Shown: positions 23,425-32,628, numbered from the stretch's first letter. The stretch: 39,341 nt of DNA from an uncultured Paracoccaceae bacterium (GCA_947489705.1 CANLEQ010000026.1:1-39341), one strand, 5' to 3'. Program-made: numbers and translations. The notes: generated by a model from the letters alone, not told the origin.

Positions 23425-24246
23425 TCAGGCGGCATCGACTGTTCTGATCAGCGCGTTGATCTCTTCGGCGATGATCCGGGGGTGATCTTCCGGTGTGAAA
23501 TGCAACCCCCCTTCGATCCGCCGCAGCGGAGCGCCGAGATCTGCGGCGAGCCGCCCGGCATACGCGATCTTCTGGAATTCGTCGGCGTCCCCCCAGACGA
23601 TCCGTGCCGGGATGCCGAGCGTGGGCAGTTGATCAGCAATGGCCTTGGTATCTTCGACGTTCAGAGATTGCGCCTGTCGTACGAAAGCCTCTGCCTCGCC
23701 GTGGCGGTCGTAATGCGGCACGTGCGCGTCGTACGCCGCCTCGGCGGCGGCATCGGTCTCGTGGCCTTGCGAGAACATCAGCTTCAGGAGCTGATGGAAG
23801 GAGCCGTCGGGGGCGTGCTTCGCGATGGAGCCGGGTTTTGCGACCGCGCCGATGAGCGGCACGGGCCAGGAATCGTAGCTGATGGCATTGGTGAGAAGAA
23901 GGCCGCTGACCATCTCGGGATGCCGCACGGCCGCGATTTGCGCCACGCCCCCGCCAAGATCATGCGCGGCCAGGATCGCGCGCTCGATGCCCTGGTTGCG
24001 CATCCACGCCACGAGGTAGTCGGCCTGCGTCGCGATGGAGATGTCGCGGTCCTTCCCTTCCGGAATCGAAGCACCGTAGCCTGGCATCTCCCAGGCAAGG
24101 ACGCGCCGGCCTTCGATGAGCGGCCCGACGTCGCGCCAGAGGGCCGGGCAGGTCGGGATGCCGTGGAGCAGAATGAGCGGATCACCCGATCCAGTCTCCT
24201 CCCAACGCATGTCGATTCCGTCGACGTGGGCGGTGTGACTCTGCAT
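23425..24246 (-). CDS. Alpha/beta hydrolase with Asp nucleophile (epoxide hydrolase / dehalogenase-like)
   Basis: The 273-residue protein has an alpha/beta-hydrolase fold. The oxyanion region is LILLHGIPTCPALW, the nucleophile elbow reads AAHDLGGGVAQ with Asp96 in place of Ser, the acid is in IVWGDADEFQK and the His in GGLHFTPEDHP. An Asp nucleophile points to haloalkane or haloacetate dehalogenases and epoxide hydrolases rather than esterases. No signal peptide is present, so it is cytoplasmic. The ATG at 24246 fits the family start (QSHTAHVDGIDMRW). It stands alone between the IS110 remnant and the plasmid block. Substrate unknown. Confidence 0.87.
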   Translation of the reverse strand: MQSHTAHVDGIDMRWEETGSGDPLILLHGIPTCPALWRDVGPLIEGRRVLAWEMPGYGASIPEGKDRDISIATQADYLVAWMRNQGIERAILAAHDLGGGVAQIAAVRHPEMVSGLLLTNAISYDSWPVPLIGAVAKPGSIAKHAPDGSFHQLLKLMFSQGHETDAAAEAAYDAHVPHYDRHGEAEAFVRQAQSLNVEDTKAIADQLPTLGIPARIVWGDADEFQKIAYAGRLAADLGAPLRRIEGGLHFTPEDHPRIIAEEINALIRTVDAA

Positions 24247-24417
24247 GGCGTAGTCTTTCTTCAGGGATGCGAACTTGCTTTCAGGCCAACCCGCACTCTT
24301 CAAGGTCGTTCCTGATGGTCACGCCGGCAGTGACAAGGTTCAAGCCGAGGAATTCCCCCGACGGTCGGTTCCCCAGGAGAGATGTCCCGAGCGCTGAGAC
24401 GTCCCGCCTGAAAGGTA

Positions 24418-24432
24418 AAAGGCGGCGCCTTT
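24418..24432. repeat. Short hairpin before the DUF3768 gene
   Basis: AAAGGC and GCCTTT form a 6-bp stem with loop GGC in the leader of the next gene. A similar hairpin (AAAGGCG, CGCCTTT) lies at 31441-31458 before the DUF736 gene. The role could be an attenuator or leader structure. Confidence 0.45.
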
Positions 24433-24466
24433 CCTTCGTGTTTTCAGGAACCGAAGGAGAGAAACT

Positions 24467-24853
24467 ATGACCCACACCGCCGAGTACGTCGCTGACGCCG
24501 CCAAGGTGGCCGCGCAGAACGACGCCTTCCGCCGCAATGCCTGCCTCGCCATACCCTTTGGGCCGGGCGATCCGGTCCTCGCGGGCCAGATCGTCACCAC
24601 CAGAGCCGTCCATGCGCTGGGTATGCCCTTCGTCCAGGGCAGTCTCGCGGCCATCGGGCGACTGACGGAGTTCCCGGCCGACAACGACCCGGACGGCTTC
24701 CACGACTTCGGCGCGGTCGAAGTCGAGGGCACAACCGTCTGGTTCAAGCTGGACCTCTTCGATGGGTCCGACCTGCAATACGGCTCCGAGGTCCCGGATG
24801 ATCCTGCCCGTACCTACCGCGTGATGACGATCCTGTTTCCCTCGGACTGGTAG
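24467..24853 (+). CDS. DUF3768 domain protein
   Basis: The 128-residue cytoplasmic protein matches DUF3768 (PF12599): an N-terminal helix (VADAAKVAAQNDAFRRNACL), then DNDPDGFHDFGAVEVEGTTV, WFKLDLFD and a C-terminal DDPARTYRVMTILFPSDW. The domain is frequent on alphaproteobacterial plasmids and integrative elements, without a known function. AAGGAGAG precedes the ATG. A strong terminator follows at 24889, so it is a single-gene unit. Confidence 0.88.
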   Translation: MTHTAEYVADAAKVAAQNDAFRRNACLAIPFGPGDPVLAGQIVTTRAVHALGMPFVQGSLAAIGRLTEFPADNDPDGFHDFGAVEVEGTTVWFKLDLFDGSDLQYGSEVPDDPARTYRVMTILFPSDW

Positions 24854-24888
24854 GGCAGCGCATCGTTCGATCCGTCACTCGCGACTGC

Positions 24889-24925
24889 AAGGTCCCCGCT
24901 CCGAAAGTGAGAGGGGGCCTTTTTT
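24889..24925 (+). terminator. Rho-independent terminator after the DUF3768 gene
   Basis: AAGGTCCCC and GGGGGCCTT form a 9-bp stem (one T-G pair) with a 15-base loop, followed by a run of T up to 24925. Confidence 0.8.
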
Positions 24926-24971
24926 CGGGTGCGGCCATGAGGCCGGGGAAAGACAGACAGGAGATCATCCC

Positions 24972-27101
24972 ATGACCAAGACGCCCGAGCTGACCGACAT
25001 CGAGATCGCTATCAAGGACCTGGTGCTGCACGACCTGAACGCCCGAGCAGGCTCGCCCGAGACCTACGAGGCCGACGACATCGCGAGCCTTGCCGCCTCG
25101 ATCGCCACGCTGGGCCTTCTGAACCCGCTTATCGTCCAGAAGACCGGCAAGGTCTGGGGCGTCATCGCCGGCGGTCGTCGCCGCGCGGCGCTCATGCACC
25201 TCGTGAATGACAGGCAAGCGAAGGAGTGGACCATGCGGACCAGGGTTCGGTGCCGGTCTCTGCCCGATGATACCGCCGCGGCGACCGCCATCACCGTGGC
25301 CGAGAACGTGACGCAGAAGGCGATGGACCCGCTCGACGAGTTCGAAGCGTTCGCGCGGATGATGGAGACGGGCGGCCACAGCCCCGAGAGCATCGCCGCC
25401 ATGTTCGGCGTCGAGCGACGCCGGGTCGTCGACCGCCTGCGGTTCGGTCGCATCCATCCTGACATCCGTGCGGCCGCTCGCGTCCGGGACATCACGCTCG
25501 ACGCGATGAAGGCGTTTGCCGAGCATCCCGACCAGACCGTCCAGAAGGACGTCTTCGACGCCATGCAGGGCAGCTACATGCAGGCGTGGACGATCCGCGA
25601 CAAGCTCAGGAACCGCGGCGTGAAGATGGGCGACGCGATCGCCCGGCTCGTGGCCGACGACTACCGCGCCGCGAACGGCGACATCGTGGCCGATCTCATC
25701 GAAGAAGACTCGATCCTGACCGATGAGACGCTGGTCGAACGGCTCCTGATGGAGAAGCTTCAGGCCCATGCCGAGGCCGAGCGGGCGCGGATGGGCTTCG
25801 CCTGGGCGCAGGCCATGCGCCATGTGGACTACAAGACGCTGCAAGAGTTCGGTCGTGTCTATCCCGGCGCAGTCGATCCCACCGGCGAGGCGGTCGAGCG
25901 TTGCGAGGCGATCGCCAACCGTCTCGCGGAACTCGACGAGGCGCGCGACGCCGCGATGGATGATTTCAGCGGGGATGAAGGACATCCCGATGAAGGTCTC
26001 GACCTCGCCGCAATCGACGAGGAATACGAGCAACTGAACGAGGAGTATGAGCGCCTGACGATGGGTTTCAGCGAGACCGATCTGAGCCGTGTCGGCGTGA
26101 TCGCCTATTGGGAGCGCGGGGACATCCAGACCGTCGAGGGCCTGATCCGACCCGAGGACCGGCAGGATCGCAAACCGGAGGCTGATAGGACCGGCGACGC
26201 GACTGACGCCAGTCGCGCAAGTGACGCAAGTGACGCAAGTGACGCCGATGCACTGGTCCTCGCCGACTCGCTCAAGGCCGATCTCAAGACCGAGCAGGCC
26301 GCCGTCATTGGTACTGCGCTGGCCTCCGACCCGGACCTCGCGCACGACCTGCTTCTCTTCAAGACGATTGCCGACCTCCTCGGCCGGGCAGGCACCGTCA
26401 GCTACAGCTTCGGCGTGACCGCGAGCATTGCCGATCGTCCCCATGCCAAACCCGACGAGGTGGACGGGCAGGCCGCTGCGACGCTGGCCGAGCTGTTCGA
26501 CGGTCTCGATCTGACATGGTGGGCGGACGGGAAATCCATGCCCGAACGCTTTGAGGCGTTCCGGTCCGTCGATCCGGGGATGAAATCCCGCATCGTCGCG
26601 GTGGCACTGGCCGACGCGGTGAAGCCCACCGGCTTCGGGTACAGCGAAGGGCTGATGGCGCATGTCGCCAGCCAGCTTGTGCCGGACCTGCGTGCGGTGT
26701 GGCGTCCGACCGGCGGTGCGTTCTTCGGTCGCCTGAAGAAGAGCGTCCTGCTGGGCCTCATCGCCCGCGATCTGGCTTTGCCGGAAGAGGCGGCACGACT
26801 GGCCTCGGAGAAGAAGTCCGCGATCGTCGACTTCGTTGAGTCGCTCTTCGCCGCGCCCTTCGCCACGCTTACGCCCGAGCAGCGCGAGGCGGTGGAGACG
26901 TGGTGCCCGCCCGGCATGGAGATCGAGACCAAGCGCGTCCCCTACGAGGCGTTCGGCGAGGGCAAGCTGCGCGGCATGGAGACCGACGGGGCGGACCCGG
27001 AGGACGCGACCGAGGGCGACGATGAGGCCGATGACGGCTGGACCGAGGAAGTGCCGTTCGAGGACGACGACGCCAACGAGATGGCGGCCGAGACCGCCTG
27101 A
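24972..27101 (+). CDS. Long ParB/RepB-like DNA-binding protein of the plasmid accessory block
   Basis: The 709-residue protein has a ParB N-terminal domain (residues 13-120) with LVLHDLNAR, GLLNPLIVQ and VIAGGRRRAAL at 64-74, equivalent to the nucleotide-binding GERR motif of ParB. A helix-turn-helix region follows (AENVTQKAMDPLDEFEAFA, SPESIAAMFGVERRRVVDRL, about 110-160). The long C-terminal part (160-709) has no domain I recognise and includes a linker with ASD repeats at about 416-424 and an acidic tail. No ParA partner is present, so a role in segregation is doubtful; it may act as a site-specific DNA binder for the neighbouring methylase-helicase. A terminator separates the two genes. 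Confidence 0.88.
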   Translation: MTKTPELTDIEIAIKDLVLHDLNARAGSPETYEADDIASLAASIATLGLLNPLIVQKTGKVWGVIAGGRRRAALMHLVNDRQAKEWTMRTRVRCRSLPDDTAAATAITVAENVTQKAMDPLDEFEAFARMMETGGHSPESIAAMFGVERRRVVDRLRFGRIHPDIRAAARVRDITLDAMKAFAEHPDQTVQKDVFDAMQGSYMQAWTIRDKLRNRGVKMGDAIARLVADDYRAANGDIVADLIEEDSILTDETLVERLLMEKLQAHAEAERARMGFAWAQAMRHVDYKTLQEFGRVYPGAVDPTGEAVERCEAIANRLAELDEARDAAMDDFSGDEGHPDEGLDLAAIDEEYEQLNEEYERLTMGFSETDLSRVGVIAYWERGDIQTVEGLIRPEDRQDRKPEADRTGDATDASRASDASDASDADALVLADSLKADLKTEQAAVIGTALASDPDLAHDLLLFKTIADLLGRAGTVSYSFGVTASIADRPHAKPDEVDGQAAATLAELFDGLDLTWWADGKSMPERFEAFRSVDPGMKSRIVAVALADAVKPTGFGYSEGLMAHVASQLVPDLRAVWRPTGGAFFGRLKKSVLLGLIARDLALPEEAARLASEKKSAIVDFVESLFAAPFATLTPEQREAVETWCPPGMEIETKRVPYEAFGEGKLRGMETDGADPEDATEGDDEADDGWTEEVPFEDDDANEMAAETA
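26218..26244 (+). repeat. Three tandem 9-bp repeats in the ParB-like gene
   Basis: CAAGTGACG occurs three times in a row, encoding Ala-Ser-Asp repeats. The unit length keeps the frame, so copy-number changes would only lengthen or shorten the linker between the N-terminal half and the C-terminal region. Confidence 0.8.
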
Positions 27102-27121
27102 TCCGGCCGGACACATGACGG

Positions 27122-27159
27122 AGCCGCCCCGCCCCGAAAGGGAAGGGGCGGCTTCTTTT
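27122..27159 (+). terminator. Rho-independent terminator after the ParB-like gene
   Basis: AGCCGCCCC and GGGGCGGCT form a perfect 9-bp stem with a 14-base loop, followed by TCTTTT. It lies between the ParB-like gene and the methylase-helicase gene. Confidence 0.82.
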
Positions 27160-27196
27160 CGTGGGGAACCTTGATCCCGCGAAAGGACCGATCCCC

Positions 27197-30100
27197 ATGA
27201 ACCGCCCGGCCATCGACCAACTCCTCCCCCTCCTCACCCGCGATCTGCAAACCGGCTGCCTGACGACCGCCAGCGTGGGGGCACAGATCACGCAAGCCAT
27301 CGGCGGCACCGACGCCGAAGGTGCGTGGAGCTGGCGGCAAGCCTACGACCTCGTGCAATCCGCCGCGATCCTTGCAGATCGGGACATGCCGCTTGCCGCC
27401 AACCCGAGCGACCGTCTCGCCATGCTCACGGCCGGCGCTGGCGCACGGCCGACCGAGACGCGGCGCTCGGAAGCGCAGATCAGGCTTCAGCAATTCTCGA
27501 CGCCGCTTCCCTATGCCTATGTCACGGCATTCGCCGCCGCTATCCGGCCCGGCGACGTGGCGCTGGAGCCTTCGGCCGGGACCGGGGCGCTGGCGCACAT
27601 GGTGCAATGTACCGGTGCGAAGCTGGTGTTGAACGAGATCGACCCGTTCCGCACCATGCTTCTGCAGGCGGTGTTCGACGCTCCTCTCAGCCAGCACGAC
27701 GGCGAACACATCGACGACCTGCTGGACCGCAGGCATGTCGCGGACGTGGTGGTGATGAACCCGCCCTTCTCGTCGTCGGTCTCCCGCGAAGCGGACCCGA
27801 CCATCGCGCTCCGCCACGTCGTCTCGGCCGCCAAGCGCCTCGCCCCCGGCGGGCGGCTGGTGGCGATCCTGCCGATGGCGGCCTCGGCCGATCGCCAGCC
27901 CGCGCTCTGGCGTCGCCTGACGGCGATCGTCACCCCGCGCCTGCATCTCGGCCTGCCCGGCATCGTCTACCGCAAGATGGGCACGAACGTGGAGACAGCC
28001 CTGCTCGTGGCCGACGTGACGGAGGAGCGCGGCGTGGGTGATCTCACGATTCCGCTGCGCCCTATGAGGCTTTCCGCCGCGCTGGACGTGATCCGCAGCG
28101 AGTTGCCGGATCGCCCGGCCCGTGCCGAGCGCGCGCCCGTTGTCTCCGCTGCGGCGATCCAGCCCGCGATCCGTTCCACACGCCCTGCGCCGTCCGCTCC
28201 GGTCGCGTCCCGCGCGGCCGCACGCACGCCGTCAGTCGCCCCCGTCGCCTATGTCGAGCGGACGACGCCCGGCCAGAACGCGGCCGTCTCCGACATCTAC
28301 GCGGCCTACGCGCCGCAGCGCATCGAGATCACGGGCGCGCTGCCTCACCCGACGCCGCTCGTCGAAAGCGTCGCAATGGCGGCCGTCCTTCCGCCGATGC
28401 CCACAGCGCGACCGGTCCTGCCACCGCAGCTCGTCACCCGCGGGGAGCTATCAGAGGCGCAGCTCGAAGCGATCATCATGGCGAACGATGCCCATGAGCG
28501 CGATTTGCCGGGCCGGTTCGTCGCCAACGACGAGTGGACCGAGTTGCAGCCCGCCGCCGAGGGTGAAGGCGTCGCCTTGCGCCAGGGATTCTTCATCGGG
28601 GACGGGACCGGGTGCGGCAAGGGTCGGGAAGCCGCCGGTATCATCATGTCCGGCTGGCTTCAAAATCGAACCCGTTCCGTATGGCTGTCGAAGTCCAAGA
28701 CCCTGATCGAGGACGCGATCCGCGACTGGACCGATCTCGGCGGCTCGCCTACCGACATCCACTCGATCGACCGCTGGACGCCCGACGAGACGATCATGCT
28801 GGGGCGGGGCATCATCTTCATGACATACGCCACGCTGCGCTCCGTGGGCAAAACCGGGCGCACGCGGCTGGAGCAGCTCGTCGAATGGGCGGGCGCGGAC
28901 TTCGAGGGCGTCATCGCCTTCGACGAGGCCCATGCGATGCAGAACGCGGCCGGATCGAGCGAAGGTCGTGGCACGGCTCCGTCCCAGCAAGGCATCGCGG
29001 GCCTGCGGCTCCAGATCGCCCTGCCCCGCGCCCGTATCCTCTACATCTCGGCGACCGGGGCCACGAACGTCTCGAACCTCGCCTATGCCGTGCGGCTCGG
29101 CCTCTGGGGTCCGGGCGACGCCTACCCGTTCACGACGCGCGAGGATTTCGTGGCGGCGATGGAGGCCGGTGGCGTGGCGGCGATGGAAGTGGTCGCCCGC
29201 GACCTCAAGGCGCTCGGCCTCTACACGGCCCGCGCCCTGTCGTTCGATGGCGTCGAGTACGACATTCTCGAACACCGGCTCTCGGACGACGAGCGCCGCG
29301 TCTACGACGCCTTCGCCTCGGCCTTCAAAATCATCCATCAGAACCTGCGCGCAGCCCTCGAAGCGACTGGCATCGTGGACGCGGAATCCGGCACGACCGC
29401 CTCCGCCGCAAAGGCATCGGCCCTGTCACGGTTCGAGTCGATGAAGCAGCGGTTCTTTGGCCATGTCCTGAACGGCTTCAAGGCGAAGAGCATCATCGAC
29501 GCGATCGAGGCGGACCTCGCCGATGGCTGGGCTCCTGTCGTGCAGATCGTCTCCACGGGGGAAAGCCATCTCGACCGAGCCATCGAAGGGCTTGAGGCCG
29601 GCGACGATCTGACGGAGGCGCACCTGACGCCGAAAGAGGTCGTGGTGCACTGGCTGGAAACGGCGTTCCCCATCGAGGCGCAGCAGCTCGTCGAGATCGA
29701 GGGCACCACCGTCAGCCAGCCGCTTCTCGATGGGAGCGGCAACCGCGTTGTTTCGCGCGAGGCCGAGGCACTGCGCGATGCGGCGTTGATGGAACTCTAC
29801 ACCATCGCGCCGATCCCGTCGGTGCTGGACCAGCTTGTCTGGCACTTCGGCGAAGAGCGCCTGGCGGAAGTCACGGGTCGCTCGAAGCGCACGATCCGCA
29901 CCGGTGGCGGCAAGCTGAAGGTCGTGCCACGCTCAGGCTCAGCGAATACAGCCGAGTCTGCCGCGTTCATGTCGGGCGCCAAGGACGTGCTGCTCTTCAG
30001 CGATGCGGGCGGCACCGGGCGCTCCTACCACGCGGCGCTCAAGGCGGCGAACCAGCGCCGTCGTCGCCACTACCTCGTCGAGCCGGGCTGGCGCGCGGAT

Positions 30101-31411
30101 GCGGCGATCCAGGGGCTCGGCCGTACGCACCGGTCTGCGCAAGCCTGCGCGCCGTGGTTCCGCGTCGTGACCAGCGACGTTCACGGCGAGAAGCGGTTCA
30201 CCAGCACGATTGCCCGCCGTCTCGACACGCTCGGCGCGCTCACCCGCGGCCAGCGCCAGACCGGGAGCCAGAACATGTTCCGCGCGTCGGACAATCTCGA
30301 AAGCCCGATCGCCCGCCGCGCGCTCGTCTCGCACTACAAGGAGCTGGTCTCCGACGCCTGCGAGGCGATGACCTACGAGACGTTCGAGGACTGGACCGCG
30401 CTGAAGCTCATCGGCGGCGATGGCGTTCTGCTGGACGATCTGCCGCCGATCCAGCGGTATCTGAACCGCCTTCTGGCACTGCCGATCCAGATGCAGAACG
30501 ACCTCTTCGGCGCGTTCACCCGGAAGATCGAAGCGCAGACCGAGGCGGCCCGGGTTGCCGGCACGCTCGACATCGGCATCGAGACGCTCCGGGCCGACCG
30601 CATTTCTGTTGTCGATGAGGAGACCATCTGGACCTGCCCCAAGAGCGGATCGGTGACACGCACCGTGACGCTGGAAACCGAAACGGCGGTGCAGATCACC
30701 TCGGGCGACGACATCCTGTCGTTCTACGGCCGATACGACCGGCCGATGCGGAACGCCGCCTCGGGCAAGGCCGCCCTGATCTCGAAGCGTCCATCGCAAA
30801 TCTACGACGACGAGGCGTTTGCCGAGGTGCGTGATGTCCGCCGCCCTGGCGGGAGAACCACCGTGACCGAAGAGGCGTTCGCCTCGTCCCACTGGGAACG
30901 CATCGACGACGAGGCATTCGTTGCTCTCTGGGACGCCGAAGCCGACGCGCTTCCGAAGGTCGAGACCGAGATCGTTGTCCTGCTGACCGGCCTGCTGCTG
31001 CCGATCTGGAAGATGATCCCCTCGAACAGCCAGCGCATCTGGCGGGTGACGCCCGAAGACGACATCTCCCGCATCGGACGGGCCATCTCGCCCGATGAAG
31101 CCCTGGTTCTGAAGGGCCGGTTCCGAGGCGACGGGGCCGCCGCGCCCGACGAGCTGATCGCCGCGGCAATGACGGGCGACAAAGCCGTGGATCTCGGACG
31201 CGGCCTGAGCTTGCGCGCCCGCCGCGTCGCGGGGTCCAAGCGGCTCGAACTGGAGGGCTGGGCACCCTCCCAGGTGCCGGCGCTGAAGGCTGCGGGCTGC
31301 TTTTCGGAGATCATCGCCCACCAGCTCCGGGTATTCGTTCCGGTGGGCGATGGAGCGAAGGAGATCATCGCCCGGATCGGCGGGGGTCACGCGGAGGCAA
31401 GCGCGGGGTGA
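27197..31411 (+). CDS. Strawberry-notch-type helicase fused to an N-terminal DNA methylase
   Basis: This 1404-residue protein begins with a class I methyltransferase domain: SAM motif VALEPSAGTGAL (124-130) and catalytic NPPF (188-191), the pattern of adenine-N6 DNA methylases. A Pro/Ala-rich linker (about 300-400) leads to a superfamily 2 helicase of the strawberry notch family. It has Walker A GDGTGCGKGR (468-477), DEAH (576-579), the YISATGAT motif, FSDAGGTGRSYHA and motif VI QGLGRTHRSAQ (972-982). The C-terminal 400 residues have no recognised domain. Start: ATG behind GAAAGGACCGA. Family members on mobile elements are proposed to modify or remodel DNA, but their role is unproven. It forms a block with the ParB-like and DUF736 genes. 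Confidence 0.92.
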   Translation: MNRPAIDQLLPLLTRDLQTGCLTTASVGAQITQAIGGTDAEGAWSWRQAYDLVQSAAILADRDMPLAANPSDRLAMLTAGAGARPTETRRSEAQIRLQQFSTPLPYAYVTAFAAAIRPGDVALEPSAGTGALAHMVQCTGAKLVLNEIDPFRTMLLQAVFDAPLSQHDGEHIDDLLDRRHVADVVVMNPPFSSSVSREADPTIALRHVVSAAKRLAPGGRLVAILPMAASADRQPALWRRLTAIVTPRLHLGLPGIVYRKMGTNVETALLVADVTEERGVGDLTIPLRPMRLSAALDVIRSELPDRPARAERAPVVSAAAIQPAIRSTRPAPSAPVASRAAARTPSVAPVAYVERTTPGQNAAVSDIYAAYAPQRIEITGALPHPTPLVESVAMAAVLPPMPTARPVLPPQLVTRGELSEAQLEAIIMANDAHERDLPGRFVANDEWTELQPAAEGEGVALRQGFFIGDGTGCGKGREAAGIIMSGWLQNRTRSVWLSKSKTLIEDAIRDWTDLGGSPTDIHSIDRWTPDETIMLGRGIIFMTYATLRSVGKTGRTRLEQLVEWAGADFEGVIAFDEAHAMQNAAGSSEGRGTAPSQQGIAGLRLQIALPRARILYISATGATNVSNLAYAVRLGLWGPGDAYPFTTREDFVAAMEAGGVAAMEVVARDLKALGLYTARALSFDGVEYDILEHRLSDDERRVYDAFASAFKIIHQNLRAALEATGIVDAESGTTASAAKASALSRFESMKQRFFGHVLNGFKAKSIIDAIEADLADGWAPVVQIVSTGESHLDRAIEGLEAGDDLTEAHLTPKEVVVHWLETAFPIEAQQLVEIEGTTVSQPLLDGSGNRVVSREAEALRDAALMELYTIAPIPSVLDQLVWHFGEERLAEVTGRSKRTIRTGGGKLKVVPRSGSANTAESAAFMSGAKDVLLFSDAGGTGRSYHAALKAANQRRRRHYLVEPGWRADAAIQGLGRTHRSAQACAPWFRVVTSDVHGEKRFTSTIARRLDTLGALTRGQRQTGSQNMFRASDNLESPIARRALVSHYKELVSDACEAMTYETFEDWTALKLIGGDGVLLDDLPPIQRYLNRLLALPIQMQNDLFGAFTRKIEAQTEAARVAGTLDIGIETLRADRISVVDEETIWTCPKSGSVTRTVTLETETAVQITSGDDILSFYGRYDRPMRNAASGKAALISKRPSQIYDDEAFAEVRDVRRPGGRTTVTEEAFASSHWERIDDEAFVALWDAEADALPKVETEIVVLLTGLLLPIWKMIPSNSQRIWRVTPEDDISRIGRAISPDEALVLKGRFRGDGAAAPDELIAAAMTGDKAVDLGRGLSLRARRVAGSKRLELEGWAPSQVPALKAAGCFSEIIAHQLRVFVPVGDGAKEIIARIGGGHAEASAG

Positions 31412-31440
31412 GGCGGCAGGCGTCGGCGCTAGAGAGGGGA

Positions 31441-31458
31441 AAAGGCGGCTTCGCCTTT
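31441..31458. repeat. Short hairpin before the DUF736 gene
   Basis: AAAGGCG and CGCCTTT form a perfect 7-bp stem with loop GCTT, 28 bases after the end of the methylase-helicase gene. No T-run follows, so it may be a weak terminator or a leader structure like that at 24418-24432. Confidence 0.5.
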
Positions 31459-31506
31459 GGTGATCCGATCCGGATCGGGAAAGCAATCCAGCCAAGGAGC
31501 ACGACA

Positions 31507-32196
31507 ATGATCACCGGAACCCTGACCCAGAACGCCGACGCCCGCACCTTCACCGCCAGCATCTCCACGATGATGTTCGACATCGCGCGGATCGCGGTCG
31601 TGGCGAACGCCTACAAGACCGCCGACAACCATCCCGACTTCCATCTCGAGGTCCGCACCCCGCGCGGCCGTACCATGCGCGTGGGCTCGATGTGGAAGGC
31701 CGTCAGCGAGAAGAGCGGTCGCAGCTACTTCTCGCTCGCGATCACCGACAGGATGGGCCGGACGTGGCGCATGAACGCGGTTCGCAATGACGAGACGCCC
31801 GAGGGGACGTGGCAGATCGTGCCCATGACCGGCGGCAAGACCGAACAGATCGCGATGACCGGCAAGATCGAGACGCTCGACGACGACAATCTCGCGGGGT
31901 TCATTGGTGGCTACGACTTCGACATGGATTTCACGGCCGTCGAGTCCCCGACCAAGACCGATCCGAACCACCCGGATTACCACATCGAGGCGCGCAGCCC
32001 GGCGGGTGTCCTGATCCGGATGGGCTCGATCTGGAAGGCAAAGAGCGAGCGCACGGGGACCGAGTACCTGTCGATCGCCTTCTCGTCGCCGCGCGGCACG
32101 CAGCATCGCGCAAACGCCTTCCGCCGCGAGGATGGGGAGCCCGGCGAGTACGAGATCGTCGCTCTCACCGGGCCGGACCTCGCCGTCGTCGCCTGA
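31507..32196 (+). CDS. Tandem DUF736 protein
   Basis: The 229-residue protein consists of two related parts. Each has the DUF736-type sequence NHPDFHLEVRTPRG followed by MRVGSMWKAVSEKSGRSYFS, and NHPDYHIEARSPAG followed by IRMGSIWKAKSERTGTEYLS. Single-domain DUF736 proteins are about 100 residues and are nearly universal on alphaproteobacterial plasmids and integrative elements. A duplicated version is less usual. The function is unknown; the all-beta character and neighbours suggest DNA or protein binding. AAGGAG precedes the ATG and a strong terminator follows. Confidence 0.9.
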   Translation: MITGTLTQNADARTFTASISTMMFDIARIAVVANAYKTADNHPDFHLEVRTPRGRTMRVGSMWKAVSEKSGRSYFSLAITDRMGRTWRMNAVRNDETPEGTWQIVPMTGGKTEQIAMTGKIETLDDDNLAGFIGGYDFDMDFTAVESPTKTDPNHPDYHIEARSPAGVLIRMGSIWKAKSERTGTEYLSIAFSSPRGTQHRANAFRREDGEPGEYEIVALTGPDLAVVA

Positions 32197-32220
32197 TCCA
32201 TCTCCGGAGCCGAAAACCAA

Positions 32221-32252
32221 GGGCCGCACCCCGCGACGGGTGCGGCCCTTTT
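32221..32252 (+). terminator. Rho-independent terminator after the DUF736 gene
   Basis: GGGCCGCACCC and GGGTGCGGCCC form a perfect 11-bp stem with a 6-base loop, followed by TTTT. Confidence 0.85.
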
Positions 32253-32289
32253 CGTGCGCGATCCCACCCCGCTCGGAAAGGACCGACGC

Positions 32290-32628
32290 ATGACGACTTC
32301 GATAGAAGACACACCCGCGATCGACAGGGAGGCCGTGGCGCGTGATGCGCTCGCGACCGTCGCCCGCCGGATGCAGCTCACTCCGGCCCAGATCGAAAAC
32401 GCCCTCGCGCTCTCCGCGTGGACGACCATCGACGAGATGATCCAGCGTGAGTTCATGGGCCCCTACCGTGGCTACTTTCCGAAATGCGGCATGGCGATCC
32501 GCAGCGAGGCGGTCATCGCCGAGATCTTCGACCAGATCGCGATCGCTCTCGACGATCCGCGCCGCGCGATGCGGTGCGGTGTCTGGACCCCGCCGGGCGG
32601 CTGGACCGGAGGCGCACACAATGGGTGA
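32290..32628 (+). CDS. Hypothetical protein, first of an overlapping gene chain
   Basis: The 112-residue product has a helical N-terminal half (IDREAVARDALATVARRMQL, TPAQIENALALSAWTTIDEMI) and GYFPKCGMAIRSEAVIAEIF. No named family is recognised. The ATG follows GGAAAGGACCGA, the same leader as before the methylase-helicase gene. It overlaps the next gene by eight bases. All genes from here to the PAPS-reductase-like gene are likely one transcript. Confidence 0.75.
   Translation: MTTSIEDTPAIDREAVARDALATVARRMQLTPAQIENALALSAWTTIDEMIQREFMGPYRGYFPKCGMAIRSEAVIAEIFDQIAIALDDPRRAMRCGVWTPPGGWTGGAHNG

Noticed and set aside
23238-24425. Apparent similarity between 23238-23315 and 24345-24425
   Set aside because: Both have GG-T-CCCC and ACGTCC followed by GAA and AAAAG in similar order, but the match needs many gaps and could be compositional. 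A pairwise alignment with shuffled controls would decide.
24744-27116. A 790-residue open frame on the minus strand across the ParB-like gene
   Set aside because: It is antisense to a gene with clear ParB motifs, its translation is rich in His, Arg, Gly and Leu in shadow-like fashion, and it has no recognisable domain. High GC content keeps such antisense frames open.
29939-31507. A 522-residue minus-strand frame opposite the methylase-helicase C-terminal region
   Set aside because: Antisense shadow of a confirmed gene, with no motif and no ribosome binding site.
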